Below, one piece after another: positions 1 through 7,880 of a stretch of DNA of 64,000 nt. The notes under the pieces were generated by a model. The model was not told the DNA's origin and ran no database searches. It was given only the letters and a program-made list of their open reading frames with translations. The stretch comes from Actinopolymorpha singaporensis (GTDB taxonomy: Bacteria > Actinomycetota > Actinomycetes > Propionibacteriales > Actinopolymorphaceae). The stretch's first letter is position 1. Each line of letters opens with the position of its first letter. Position numbers and translations under genes: made by a program. The stretch covers positions 3,149,981 to 3,213,980 of the forward strand of contig NZ_LT629732.1 of the NCBI RefSeq assembly GCF_900104745.1, read 5' to 3'.

Positions 1-1989
1 GACGGACCGGCCGAGGGACTGCTGGTCCGCGCCCACACGCTGCACCACGAGGGCACCGGCGTGACCGAGGCCTGGGTCGAGGTCACCAACGGCGGCGACC
101 GCGACGTCGTGGTCGACCGGCTGGACTCGGTGACTCTCGACCTGCCCGAGCCGTCCGCGGGCGGTTACGAGCTGAGCTACTACACCAGCGGCTGGGGCCA
201 GGAGTTCGGCCCTGTCGACGAGCCCCTGCGCACGCCGCGGGTGCTCGAGTCCCTGGCCGGGCGTTCCTCGGCCACCACCCACCCCTGGTGTGCGCTGCAC
301 GGCCCGGACGGGGTGGTCGTGGTGAGCGTCGCCTGGTCGGGCAACTGGATCCTGCGGTTCACCGAGGGCGCCGACGGCGGCGTACGCATCACCGGCGGAC
401 TGCACGACACCGGCTTCGCCAAGACGCTCGCCCCCGGCCAGAGCGTGCGCGGCCCCCGGGTGGTGGTGGCCACCGGCGCCGACCTCAACGACGCCTCGGT
501 CCAGCTCGCGGAGGTGGGCCGGGTGCAGTGGTACCCACGCAACGAGTTCGCCGAGTCGCTGCCGCTGGAGTGGAACCACTGGTGGAGCTATGAGGACCAC
601 AGCATCGACGAGGACGTCTTCCGCGCCAACGCCGACGTGGCCGCCGAGCTCGGATTCGACATCTGCACGCTGGACGCCGGGTGGTTCGGGCCGTCCGACC
701 CCGGCACGCACTGGGTCGACTACCGCGGCGACTGGCACCTGGTCAACGCCCGCCGGTTCCCGTCCGGGTTGCGGGCACTGGCCGATCACGTGCACGGCAA
801 GGGGATGCGGTTCGGGCTGTGGTGTGAGATCGAGGCGCTCGGCCCGAAGGCCGCGCTGGGCAAGGAGCGGCCCGAGCTGGTGGCCCTGCGCGAGGGCGAG
901 CCGCTGGGGTACGTCTGCCTCGGCAGCCCCACCGCCCAGGACTGGGCGTACGACACTCTCACCCGGCTGGTCGAGGAACACGGCGCCGACTGGATCAAGC
1001 TCGACTTCAACCTCGACCCCGGCCTCGGCTGTGACCGCACCGACCACGGTCACGGCGCCGGCGACGGCCTTTTCGAGCACTACACCGGCTACTACGCCGT
1101 GCTGGAGCGGGTGCGGGCCGAGCATCCGGAGGTGGTTCTGGAGAACTGCTCCTCCGGAGGGCTGCGCATCGACCTGGGCCTGGCCCGCCAGACCCACCTG
1201 ACGTTCCTGAGCGACCCGGACTGGCCCGAGCACGGGCTGCAGCTGCTGTGGGGCGGGTCGACCATGCTGCACCCGTCCCGGATGCTGCACTGGGGCTGGT
1301 CGCAGTGGTGGAAGTCCGATCACCCGCACCAGAACTTCGAGCCGGCCGAGCCCGGGCTCACCGCCGACCAGCTCGACTACTACCGCCGGATCGCCATGGT
1401 CGGTGCTTACGGCCTGTCCTGGAAGCTTCCCGAGGCGCCCGAACCCGTGCGGGCGCGGCTGCGGGCGCTGCACGGGGAGTACCGCCGGACGATCGCGCCG
1501 TTCGTCGCCGAGGGGGAACTGCGCCGGCTCACCGGGCAGCCGCAGCGCTTCGGCGGCGGGCAGCGGTGGGCCGGGTTCCAGTACACCCTGCCGGTGCCCG
1601 CCGACGGTCCGGCCGACGTGACCGGCGACCTGACCGGCGAGGTGGCCGCGAGTGCGCCCGGGGAGGACTCCGGCGACCACCTGCTGCTGCTCTTCCGGCT
1701 GTCCGGCGGGGAGCCGACGCGCACGATCCGGCCGCTGGCGCTGGACCCGGAAGCGGAGTACGCCGTGGAGTGGACCGCCCCGGCCGGCGCCGGGCCCACG
1801 GCCACCTCTGGCGGCGCCGACACCACGGGCCTCGCCGGCGGCGCCGACACCACGGGCCTCGCCGGCGGCGGCGACCGGCGTACGGGCGCGGACCTGCTGG
1901 CGTCCGGCTGGACCGTGTCACTGCCCGAGGAGGGGTCGGCCGTGGTCGTCCTGCGCCGCGTCCGGGGCCAGGGGAGCGGCGGCCGATGA
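1..1989 (+). CDS. GH36-type alpha-galactosidase (5' end outside window)
   Basis: The frame is already open at base 1, so the amino terminus is missing and 662 residues are visible. It reads as a glycoside hydrolase family 36 alpha-galactosidase: a beta-sandwich is followed by a TIM barrel with the segments WNHWWSYE and DAGWFG, the nucleophile motif KLDFN (Asp codon 1003-1005), a CSSGG loop at 1147-1161, and FLSDPDW, whose Asp at 1213-1215 is the likely acid/base. The family releases terminal alpha-linked galactose or N-acetylgalactosamine; the exact substrate cannot be read off. A secretion signal cannot be judged. Near the C terminus a 27-bp unit is perfectly duplicated. The stop overlaps the ATG of the next gene (ATGA), so the two are probably translationally coupled parts of a sugar-use operon. 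Confidence 0.85.
   Translation, partial: DGPAEGLLVRAHTLHHEGTGVTEAWVEVTNGGDRDVVVDRLDSVTLDLPEPSAGGYELSYYTSGWGQEFGPVDEPLRTPRVLESLAGRSSATTHPWCALHGPDGVVVVSVAWSGNWILRFTEGADGGVRITGGLHDTGFAKTLAPGQSVRGPRVVVATGADLNDASVQLAEVGRVQWYPRNEFAESLPLEWNHWWSYEDHSIDEDVFRANADVAAELGFDICTLDAGWFGPSDPGTHWVDYRGDWHLVNARRFPSGLRALADHVHGKGMRFGLWCEIEALGPKAALGKERPELVALREGEPLGYVCLGSPTAQDWAYDTLTRLVEEHGADWIKLDFNLDPGLGCDRTDHGHGAGDGLFEHYTGYYAVLERVRAEHPEVVLENCSSGGLRIDLGLARQTHLTFLSDPDWPEHGLQLLWGGSTMLHPSRMLHWGWSQWWKSDHPHQNFEPAEPGLTADQLDYYRRIAMVGAYGLSWKLPEAPEPVRARLRALHGEYRRTIAPFVAEGELRRLTGQPQRFGGGQRWAGFQYTLPVPADGPADVTGDLTGEVAASAPGEDSGDHLLLLFRLSGGEPTRTIRPLALDPEAEYAVEWTAPAGAGPTATSGGADTTGLAGGADTTGLAGGGDRRTGADLLASGWTVSLPEEGSAVVVLRRVRGQGSGGR
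1810..1863 (+). repeat. 27-bp perfect tandem duplication in GH36 gene
   Basis: Two identical 27-bp units (1810-1836 and 1837-1863) encode GGADTTGLA twice, followed by a partial third copy. The repeat lies in a Gly/Ala/Thr-rich linker near the C terminus and keeps the frame, so copy-number change would only alter linker length. Confidence 0.95.
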
Positions 1990-3176
1990 CACCTCCGGCG
2001 GTCGAGGCGATCGACTTCTTCTACCTGTCGATGCCGCGGATCGAGGACATCGGCGACGGCAGCCAGGACATGCTGCTGGTCCGGGTGCGCGCTGGGGACC
2101 ACACCGGCTGGGGCGAGTGCGAGGCGTCACCGTTGCCCACCATCGCCGGGCTGGTCTGCCCCATGTCGCACAGCGCGTGCAAGCCGGTCGCCGCGTCGGT
2201 GCTCGGGCAGCGGCTGGCCGACCCGGCCGACATCGCCCGGATCAGCCGGGACGTACGCGCCAACAGCCTCGATCTGCTGCAGGCGGCACACGTGCTGTCC
2301 GGCATCGAGATCGCGCTGTGGGACCTGCTCGGCCGCCGGTCGGAGGTGCCCGTCCACACGCTGCTCGGCTACCCGCGCGCGTACCCGAAGACGGCGTACG
2401 CCTCGGCGCTGTTCGGCGACACCCCGGCGGAGACCGAGGCGAAGGCGGCGAAGGTCCGTGCGGACGGTTTCCGGGCGGCGAAGTTCGGCTGGGGACCCTA
2501 CGGGCGTGGCGACGTGGCCGCGGACGCCGAGCAGGTACGCGCCGCCCGTGCCGGCCTCGGCCCCGACCTGCACCTGCTGGTGGACGCGGGCACCGTCTGG
2601 GGCGAGGACGTCGAGGCCGCCACCGCCCGGCTGCCCGCGCTGGAGGAGTGCGACGTCACCTGGCTGGAGGAGCCGTTCGAGACCGGTGCACTGCGGGCGT
2701 ACGCCGAACTCGCCCGGCGTTGCCGCGGTGTACGGCTCGCGGGCGGGGAGGGCGCGCATCACCCGCACCTCGCCCAGCACCTCGTCGACTACGGCGGGAT
2801 CGGGTTCGTCCAGATCGACACCGGCCGGATCGGCGGCATCGGCCCGGCCCGCGAGGTCGCGGCGTACGCCGTCGAGGCCGGGGTGACGTTCGTCAACCAC
2901 ACCTTCACGTCGCCCCTGGCGCTGTCGGCGTCACTGCAGCCGTACGCCGGGCTCGCCGAGCACGTGCTGTGTGAGTTTCCGGTGGAGGCGTCGCCGCTGG
3001 CCCGGGCCGCGACGACCACGCCTATGGTGCCCGACGCCGACGGGCAGGTGTGCCTGCCGGACGCACCCGGGCTCGGCCTGGAGGTCAGCCCGGACGCCCT
3101 GCGGCCGTACCTCCGCGACGTGGAGATCACCGTCGACGGCACGACTCTCTACCGCACCCCCGACCTCACCACCTGA
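1986..3176 (+). CDS. Enolase-superfamily (mandelate racemase/muconate lactonizing) enzyme
   Basis: A 396-residue enolase-superfamily protein of the mandelate racemase type. An N-terminal capping domain (about 1-130) precedes the barrel. Visible active-site residues are Lys166 (AAKFGWG), the metal ligands Asp200 (LLVDAG), Glu228 (WLEEP) and Glu255 (GGEG), and the Asp278/His305 dyad (QIDTG, VNHTF). Such enzymes abstract the proton alpha to a carboxylate, usually to dehydrate or racemise acid sugars. The start is fixed by the ATGA overlap with the alpha-galactosidase gene, which suggests a role downstream of galactoside breakdown, for example on a sugar acid; that substrate is inference. Length and motifs are complete. 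Confidence 0.8.
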   Translation: MTPPAVEAIDFFYLSMPRIEDIGDGSQDMLLVRVRAGDHTGWGECEASPLPTIAGLVCPMSHSACKPVAASVLGQRLADPADIARISRDVRANSLDLLQAAHVLSGIEIALWDLLGRRSEVPVHTLLGYPRAYPKTAYASALFGDTPAETEAKAAKVRADGFRAAKFGWGPYGRGDVAADAEQVRAARAGLGPDLHLLVDAGTVWGEDVEAATARLPALEECDVTWLEEPFETGALRAYAELARRCRGVRLAGGEGAHHPHLAQHLVDYGGIGFVQIDTGRIGGIGPAREVAAYAVEAGVTFVNHTFTSPLALSASLQPYAGLAEHVLCEFPVEASPLARAATTTPMVPDADGQVCLPDAPGLGLEVSPDALRPYLRDVEITVDGTTLYRTPDLTT

Positions 3177-3283
3177 TTCGTGGCTCCCCGCAACGTGCCC
3201 GGCTGCGTTGTCGCCGCCGCGCGTAGAACACCCCTACGCGACTCCTCCTCCGCCTTGCCGGCCACGCGCGGATGAGCCACGAA
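3177..3283. repeat. Intergenic inverted-repeat element
   Basis: A 10-bp sequence TTCGTGGCTC (3177-3186) recurs as its exact reverse complement at 3274-3283. Between them lies a small hairpin, CGCGTAG/CTACGCG with a 7-base loop. The element fills the gap between two convergent genes. It may be a bidirectional terminator or a member of a dispersed palindromic intergenic family; only one copy was found in this window. Confidence 0.5.
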
Positions 3284-3293
3284 CACTCTTGGG

Positions 3294-3638
3294 TCAGATC
3301 CTGATGTCGAGGTCGGGCTCGCCCAGGTCCTCGAGCTCGGTGACGAGGTAGGCGGCCGCCGTCGGCAGCTCCTCGTGGGCGACCCGGCGGCCGCGGAAGA
3401 CCCACACCCGCGCGCCCGAACGGGACTCGGGCGGGTAGGAGCCCGGGTTGTCTCCGAAGACCTCCAGCCGCTGACCTCCGATGAGGCTGTTGGGGTTGTC
3501 CAGCAGCCAGTCCTGCAGGAGCCCGCGGGCGGTCTCCTTGGGGTCGCGGTCAGGAATCTGGGCGAGGTCACCGGTGTCGGTGATCCGCCACGCGTCACCA
3601 GTGTGCAGCGCGACTTCGTACGAGTAGTCGTCGGCCAT
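3294..3638 (-). CDS. Small hypothetical protein, 114 aa
   Basis: I do not recognise a family. The protein is acidic and soluble, without membrane segments, cysteines or obvious catalytic motifs; it contains an ETARGLLQDWLLDNP helix and a strand-rich centre (RLEVFGDNP, RVWVFRGRRV). It starts three bases after the stop of the flavoprotein gene upstream (3642-4067) and is probably the last gene of the same minus-strand unit, so a role connected with that enzyme is possible but unproven. The ATG at 3638 follows the upstream stop directly, which supports this start. Confidence 0.7.
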   Translation of the reverse strand: MADDYSYEVALHTGDAWRITDTGDLAQIPDRDPKETARGLLQDWLLDNPNSLIGGQRLEVFGDNPGSYPPESRSGARVWVFRGRRVAHEELPTAAAYLVTELEDLGEPDLDIRI

Positions 3639-3641
3639 GGT

Positions 3642-4067
3642 TCACACCCACCCTCGAAGCTTGGAGACGCTGACGCGGATCGGCACGCTGAACTCCTGCG
3701 CGAACGTCTCGTCGGTCATGCCCAGCGCCTCGATGCCCTCGGCGTACTTGCGGAAGTACCGCTCCGACTCCTCCTCGGTCGGCGGCTCCGCCGGAGCGCG
3801 GGCCTCGCCGGTCAGCACCACCACGTCGTTGCCCGCGCTGTTGCTGTCCAGGTGCAGGCCGACCCGGGGGTTGCGGGCGATGTGCCGCAGCTTCGGCTTG
3901 TCCGGCTGGCTGCGGATGAGAAGCTCACCGTCGGTCCACAGGAACCACACCAGGCTGGGCTGGGGCGTGCCGTCGGCACTCACGGTGGTGAGCCAGATGA
4001 GCCGGTCGCGTTCGAGACGCTCGGCGACGTGCGCGCCGAACGTCGTGGAGGTGTCGACCACCGTCAT
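3642..4067 (-). CDS. PPOX-class (F420-type) pyridoxamine 5'-phosphate oxidase-fold protein
   Basis: A 141-residue single-domain split-barrel flavin/deazaflavin-binding protein. The typical pattern is visible: RDRLIWLTTVSADGTPQPSL followed by VWFLWTDGELLI and a basic RSQPDKPKLRHIARNP stretch, then LHLDSN and VVLTGEA. It resembles the TIGR03667/Rv3369 family of probable F420-dependent reductases. Because the window also encodes F420 synthesis (fbiA, fbiB), deazaflavin use is plausible, but the cofactor cannot be assigned from sequence. The ATG at 4067 overlaps the stop of the CoA-binding gene (ATGA) and has GGAGATCCTC upstream, which fixes the start. Confidence 0.8.
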   Translation of the reverse strand: MTVVDTSTTFGAHVAERLERDRLIWLTTVSADGTPQPSLVWFLWTDGELLIRSQPDKPKLRHIARNPRVGLHLDSNSAGNDVVVLTGEARAPAEPPTEEESERYFRKYAEGIEALGMTDETFAQEFSVPIRVSVSKLRGWV

Positions 4068-4498
4068 GAGGATCTCCCGTTCTTCCCGTCGCGACGGGAA
4101 AGCTCGACCGCCGCGCAGCGGTCCATCACCATGACCGTTCCGGTGGCCGTGGTGCGGTTGTAGGCTTCCTCGTCGAGGATGCCGAGCTGGAACCACACCG
4201 CCTTGGCGCCGATCGCGACCGCCTCGTCGGCGACGGCGCCGGCGAGCTCGGATCGTACGAACACATCGACGCAGTCGACCGGGAACGGGATGTCGGAGAG
4301 CTTGGCATAGCCCTGCTCGCCGTGCACGGTCTCCGCGCGCGGATGCACGGGGACGATGCGCTTGCCATGCTTCTGCAGGGTCTGGGCGACGCGGAAGGCG
4401 GCGCGTTCAGCGTTGGTGGACAGGCCGACGACGGCCCAGGTCTCACACTCGGCGAGGATCTCGTCGACGATCTGCGGATCGGTCCAGGGTTGCGTCAC
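4064..4498 (-). CDS. CoA-binding (YccU-like) Rossmann protein
   Basis: A 144-residue protein with one CoA_binding Rossmann fold: VVGLSTNAERAAF forms the nucleotide loop, followed by IVPVHPRA, VDCVDVFVRSE, and AVWFQLGILDEEA, the pattern of the YccU/COG1832 family. The family binds CoA-type nucleotides but has no established reaction. A GTG at 4498 is the first plausible start, giving VTQPWTDPQ. The gene lies 68 bases after ugd and overlaps the following flavoprotein gene by four bases, so it sits in the middle of a minus-strand transcription unit. Confidence 0.8.
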   Translation of the reverse strand: MTQPWTDPQIVDEILAECETWAVVGLSTNAERAAFRVAQTLQKHGKRIVPVHPRAETVHGEQGYAKLSDIPFPVDCVDVFVRSELAGAVADEAVAIGAKAVWFQLGILDEEAYNRTTATGTVMVMDRCAAVELSRRDGKNGRSS

Positions 4499-4566
4499 GA
4501 TCCGATCATGCCCGGTCGCGGCGGCTACGGCACGCGACCTGACCGAACGACGTCGCGGCGAACGGG

Positions 4567-5883
4567 TCAGGAGCGGCCGAGGCCGCGGTAGTGCCACCCG
4601 GCCCGGCGCCAGGTCGGGCGGTCCAGGCAGTTCTGACCGTCGATCACGTTGCGGGTCGCGACCGTCTTCGCCAGCACGGCCGGGTCGAGCTCCCGGAACT
4701 CCTGCCAGGCGGTCAGGTGCAGGACGACGTGTGCGCCCTGGCAGGCGTCCATCACCGAATCGGCGTAGCGCAAGGTCGGGAACGACCGGCGGGCGTTGTC
4801 CATCGCCTTCGGGTCGTAGACACTCACCGCGGCGCCGTGCAGGTGGATCCGGCCGGCGACGTTGAGGGCGGGGGAGTCGCGGATGTCGTCGGTGTTGGGC
4901 TTGAACGCCGCACCGAGCACCGCTACCCGCTTGCCGATCCACTGGTTGCCGAGCACGTCGGCGGTCACGTCGACGACCTTCTGGCGCCGGCGCATGTTGA
5001 TCGCGTCCACCTCGCGCAGGAAGGTCAGTGCCTCCTCCGCGCCGAGCTCGCCGGCTCGGGCCATGAAGGCGCGCAGGTCCTTGGGCAGGCAGCCGCCGCC
5101 GTAGCCGAGCCCGGCGTTGAGAAACTGCCGCCCGATCCTCTCGTCGTGGCCGAGCGCGTCGGCGAGCAGCGTCACGTCGGCGCCGGTGGTGTCGCACAGC
5201 TCGGCCATGGCGTTGATGTAGGAGATCTTGGTGGCCAGGAAGGAGTTGGCACCGACCTTGACCAGCTCGGCGGTGGCGTAGTCGCAGACGACGACCGGGG
5301 ACCCCGCGTCGATGACCGGCGCGAACACCTCCCGCAGCACCTTCTCCGCGTACTCGGACCGGACGCCGAACACCAGTCGGTTGGGGCGCAGGGTGTCCTC
5401 GACGGCCAGGCCCTCACGGGTGAACTCCGGGCTCCAGGCCAGCTCGACGGGCGCCGCCGGCGCCAGCTCGGCGATCCGGTCGGCCAGCCGGCTCGCGGTG
5501 CCCACCGGGACGGTGGACTTGCCGACGATCAGCGCGGGCCGGGTCAGCAGCGGCACCAGGCTCTCGATGGCGGAGTCGACGTACGACATGTCCGCGGCGT
5601 ACTCTCCGTCACGCTGCGGCGTTCCCACGCACAGGAAGTGCACGTCGCCGAACTCCGCCGCCTCCTCGTAGGAGGTGGTGAAGCGCAGCCGGCCGGACTC
5701 GACGTGCTTGCGCAGCAGCGGCTCCAGCTCGGGCTCGAAGAACGGCACGTGCCCGTCGTTGAGAGAGGCGACCTTCGCCGGCTCGAGGTCGACGCCGAGG
5801 ACTTCGTAGCCCAGCTCGGCCATGCAGGCGGCATGGGTGGCGCCGAGGTAGCCGGTACCGAGAACGGTGATGCGATAGGACAC
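4567..5883 (-). CDS. ugd: UDP-glucose 6-dehydrogenase
   Basis: A full-length 438-residue UDP-glucose/GDP-mannose dehydrogenase that oxidises UDP-glucose to UDP-glucuronate with two NAD+. The N-terminal Rossmann motif GTGYLG (9-14), the STVPVGT segment (123-129), EFTREG (153-158), the central helix with Lys209 and the GYGGGCLPKDL motif with catalytic Cys265 are all present. The GTG start at 5883 is preceded by GGAGG at a spacing of eight bases. UDP-glucuronate fits the abundance of envelope glycosyltransferases nearby. It is the first gene of a minus-strand set with the CoA-binding and flavoprotein genes. Confidence 0.92.
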   Translation of the reverse strand: MSYRITVLGTGYLGATHAACMAELGYEVLGVDLEPAKVASLNDGHVPFFEPELEPLLRKHVESGRLRFTTSYEEAAEFGDVHFLCVGTPQRDGEYAADMSYVDSAIESLVPLLTRPALIVGKSTVPVGTASRLADRIAELAPAAPVELAWSPEFTREGLAVEDTLRPNRLVFGVRSEYAEKVLREVFAPVIDAGSPVVVCDYATAELVKVGANSFLATKISYINAMAELCDTTGADVTLLADALGHDERIGRQFLNAGLGYGGGCLPKDLRAFMARAGELGAEEALTFLREVDAINMRRRQKVVDVTADVLGNQWIGKRVAVLGAAFKPNTDDIRDSPALNVAGRIHLHGAAVSVYDPKAMDNARRSFPTLRYADSVMDACQGAHVVLHLTAWQEFRELDPAVLAKTVATRNVIDGQNCLDRPTWRRAGWHYRGLGRS

Positions 5884-6187
5884 GAGTCGAGCCTCCAGCG
5901 TGCGGACGTCCCGGCGATGGTCGGCAGGCTACCGTACCCCGCCCACATCGTCGGATGCGATTCGTAACGAACTCGTCGCACAGTGGTCTGACCCTGGTCG
6001 TCGACGACCGCGGAACACCGCGCGGGAGACTTGCGGAAGTGTGTGTTCCTTGCTGGTCGTCCCTGACCGCCGGGCGTATGTTACCTGGCAGTAGTGTCGC
6101 CGTCTGCAGGAATCGGATCGCGCCCGCACGCGACCGCCGAACACGGCCCGGCAGAGTCCCGCCCGGCGACCGCTCGAGGAGGTACCC
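5884..6187. other. Divergent promoter region between ugd and acyl-CoA dehydrogenase
   Basis: This gap of about 300 bases separates two divergent genes and contains no convincing small gene. Candidate -10 hexamers of the TANNNT type are TACGGT on the minus strand (5931-5936, about 48 bases before ugd) and TATGTT (6077-6082) or TAGTGT (6092-6097) on the plus strand. None has a good -35 box. A clear GAGGAGG ribosome binding site lies just before the GTG at 6188. Confidence 0.4.
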
Positions 6188-7339
6188 GTGAACGACGTCC
6201 CGCTCTTCGCCCCCACCGACGAGCACGAGGCGGTACGCGCCGCCTGCCGGGATCTCTGCCGCGCCAAGGTGGCGCCGCACGCGGCCGACGTCGACCGGTC
6301 CGCGTCCTTCCCCCAGGCGGCCTACGACGCCCTGCGGGCCGCCGACTTCCACGCACCGCACATCCCGGAGACCTTCGGCGGCGTCGGCGCCGACGCGCTG
6401 GCCACCGCCATCGTGATCGAGGAGGTGGCCCGGGCCTGCGCGTCGAGCTCGCTGATCCCGGCGGTGAACAAGCTCGGGACGATGCCGCTGCTCCTCGCCG
6501 GGTCGGAGGAACTGAACAAGCGCTACCTCACCCCGGTCGCGGCAGGTGAGGCGATGTTCTCGTACTGCCTGTCCGAACCCGATGCCGGCAGCGACGCGGC
6601 GGCGATGCGCACCCGCGCGGTCCGTGACGGTGACGGCTGGCGGCTGAACGGCGTCAAGCGGTGGATCACCAACGCGGGCGTGTCCGACTACTACACCGTG
6701 TTCGCCAGCACCGAGCCCGACCGCGGCGCCCGCGGCATCTCCGCGTTCGTGGTGGAGAAGACCGACGCCGGGGTGAGCTTCGGCGCACCGGAGAAGAAGC
6801 TCGGCATCAAGGGCTCGCCCACGTGCGAGGTCTACCTCGACGACGTACGCCTGCCCGGGAGCCGGCTCGTCGGCGTCGAGGGGGAGGGGTTCAAACTGGC
6901 GCTGCGCACGCTGGACCACACCCGGGTGACCATCGCCGCGCAGGCCGTAGGGATCGCGCAGGGTGCGCTCGACTACGCGGTGGGCTACGTCAAGGACCGC
7001 CGGCAGTTCGGGCAGTCGATCGCGGACTTCCAGGGTGTGCAGTTCATGCTCGCCGACATGGCGACGAAGCTGGAGGCCGCCCGGCAGCTGACCTATGCCG
7101 CCGCCGCGCGCTCGGAGCGCTCCGACCCCGACCTGACGTTCTTCGGCGCCGCAGCCAAGTGCTTCGCCTCCGACATGGCGATGGAGGTGACCACCGACGC
7201 GGTGCAACTGCTCGGTGGCTACGGCTACGTGCAGGACTACCCCGTCGAGCGGATGATGCGCGACGCGAAGATCACCCAGATCTACGAGGGCACCAATCAG
7301 ATCCAGCGGGTGGTGCTCGCCCGCCAGGTGCTGAAGTAG
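6188..7339 (+). CDS. Acyl-CoA dehydrogenase
   Basis: A 383-residue flavoprotein of the short/medium-chain acyl-CoA dehydrogenase family, which makes the first trans double bond in beta-oxidation or branched-chain amino acid breakdown. The three domains are recognisable: N-terminal helices (1-120), the beta domain with the FAD/substrate signature YCLSEPDAGSD (126-136) and WITNAG (159-164), and the C-terminal helical domain with RRQFGQ and the catalytic Glu367 in the IYEGTNQIQR motif. The GTG start has a strong GAGGAGG site. It stands alone, so electron-transfer flavoprotein partners must lie elsewhere. Chain-length specificity cannot be assigned. Confidence 0.9.
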   Translation: MNDVPLFAPTDEHEAVRAACRDLCRAKVAPHAADVDRSASFPQAAYDALRAADFHAPHIPETFGGVGADALATAIVIEEVARACASSSLIPAVNKLGTMPLLLAGSEELNKRYLTPVAAGEAMFSYCLSEPDAGSDAAAMRTRAVRDGDGWRLNGVKRWITNAGVSDYYTVFASTEPDRGARGISAFVVEKTDAGVSFGAPEKKLGIKGSPTCEVYLDDVRLPGSRLVGVEGEGFKLALRTLDHTRVTIAAQAVGIAQGALDYAVGYVKDRRQFGQSIADFQGVQFMLADMATKLEAARQLTYAAAARSERSDPDLTFFGAAAKCFASDMAMEVTTDAVQLLGGYGYVQDYPVERMMRDAKITQIYEGTNQIQRVVLARQVLK

Positions 7340-7355
7340 CGCACGGACTCGCTGG

Positions 7356-7646
7356 TCAGCGGTCCAGGCGGTCGAGGGCGCGGCGGCCGGACGACATCAG
7401 CCCCTCCGCCCAGACGACGTCCGGGCAGATCCAGCGTTCGGCGCACACCACGCACCGAGCCTGCCGCAGGTGCGGGACCGGCACCACCCGCCAGACCCAC
7501 CGCACCGTGAGCCGGGACCGGTCGGGCCGGTGGTTGCGTTCGATCTCCCGGGCCAGCGCCTCGACCCACTCCGCGCCGTACTCGCTGGCGAGGGTGACCG
7601 AACGGATGAGGGAACGCGGGGACAACTGAGGTGTCCGCGGGGCCAT
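7356..7646 (-). CDS. Small Cys-motif protein (RCxxCAxxWxC family), paralogue A
   Basis: A 96-residue basic protein of unknown function. Its C-terminal half carries RCVVCAERWICPDVVWAEG, three cysteines in a C-x2-C-x4-W-x-C arrangement that could bind zinc or an iron-sulfur cluster. A second protein of the same design is encoded at 20215-20604, sharing RC-x2-CA-x2-W-x-C-x4-WA. The ATG at 7646 has GGAGG seven bases upstream and is preferred over the in-frame ATG at 7745. It lacks the four-Cys arrangement of WhiB proteins. Its place at the edge of the LCP/polyol-phosphate locus, with its paralogue at the other edge, is suggestive but not evidence of function. Confidence 0.65.
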   Translation of the reverse strand: MAPRTPQLSPRSLIRSVTLASEYGAEWVEALAREIERNHRPDRSRLTVRWVWRVVPVPHLRQARCVVCAERWICPDVVWAEGLMSSGRRALDRLDR

Positions 7647-7824
7647 GGGACGTCCTCCACGAGCAGCTTGGGCGAGCTCCCTCCGGGAATTCGGAGCGAG
7701 GTTCCCGAGCATGTCGGCGGGGGAGCGGACCAGGCGAGGGTCCACGGCGGACCTACGGAGGACGGGGCGAGGGCCGGTAGGGACCTCGCGGACTCGCCCG
7801 CGGGAGAGGCGGTCCCCGGGCGGT

Positions 7825-7880
7825 CAGTCGTGGGGGATCAGTCGTGGGGGATCAGTCGTGGGGGATCAGTCGTGGGGGAT
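7825..7880 (+). repeat. Four perfect 14-bp tandem repeats at the 3' end of an LCP gene
   Basis: The unit CAGTCGTGGGGGAT occurs four times without interruption (7825-7838, 7839-7852, 7853-7866, 7867-7880). The copy nearest the gene encodes the last residues of the LCP protein (IPHD), and the stop codon lies across the junction with the next copy; the remaining copies are untranslated. Confidence 0.97.

Noticed and set aside
7356-7646. Calling the Cys-motif protein a WhiB-family regulator
   Set aside because: It has three rather than four appropriately spaced cysteines and no GIWGG turn; the genuine WhiB2 at 32240 shows both.
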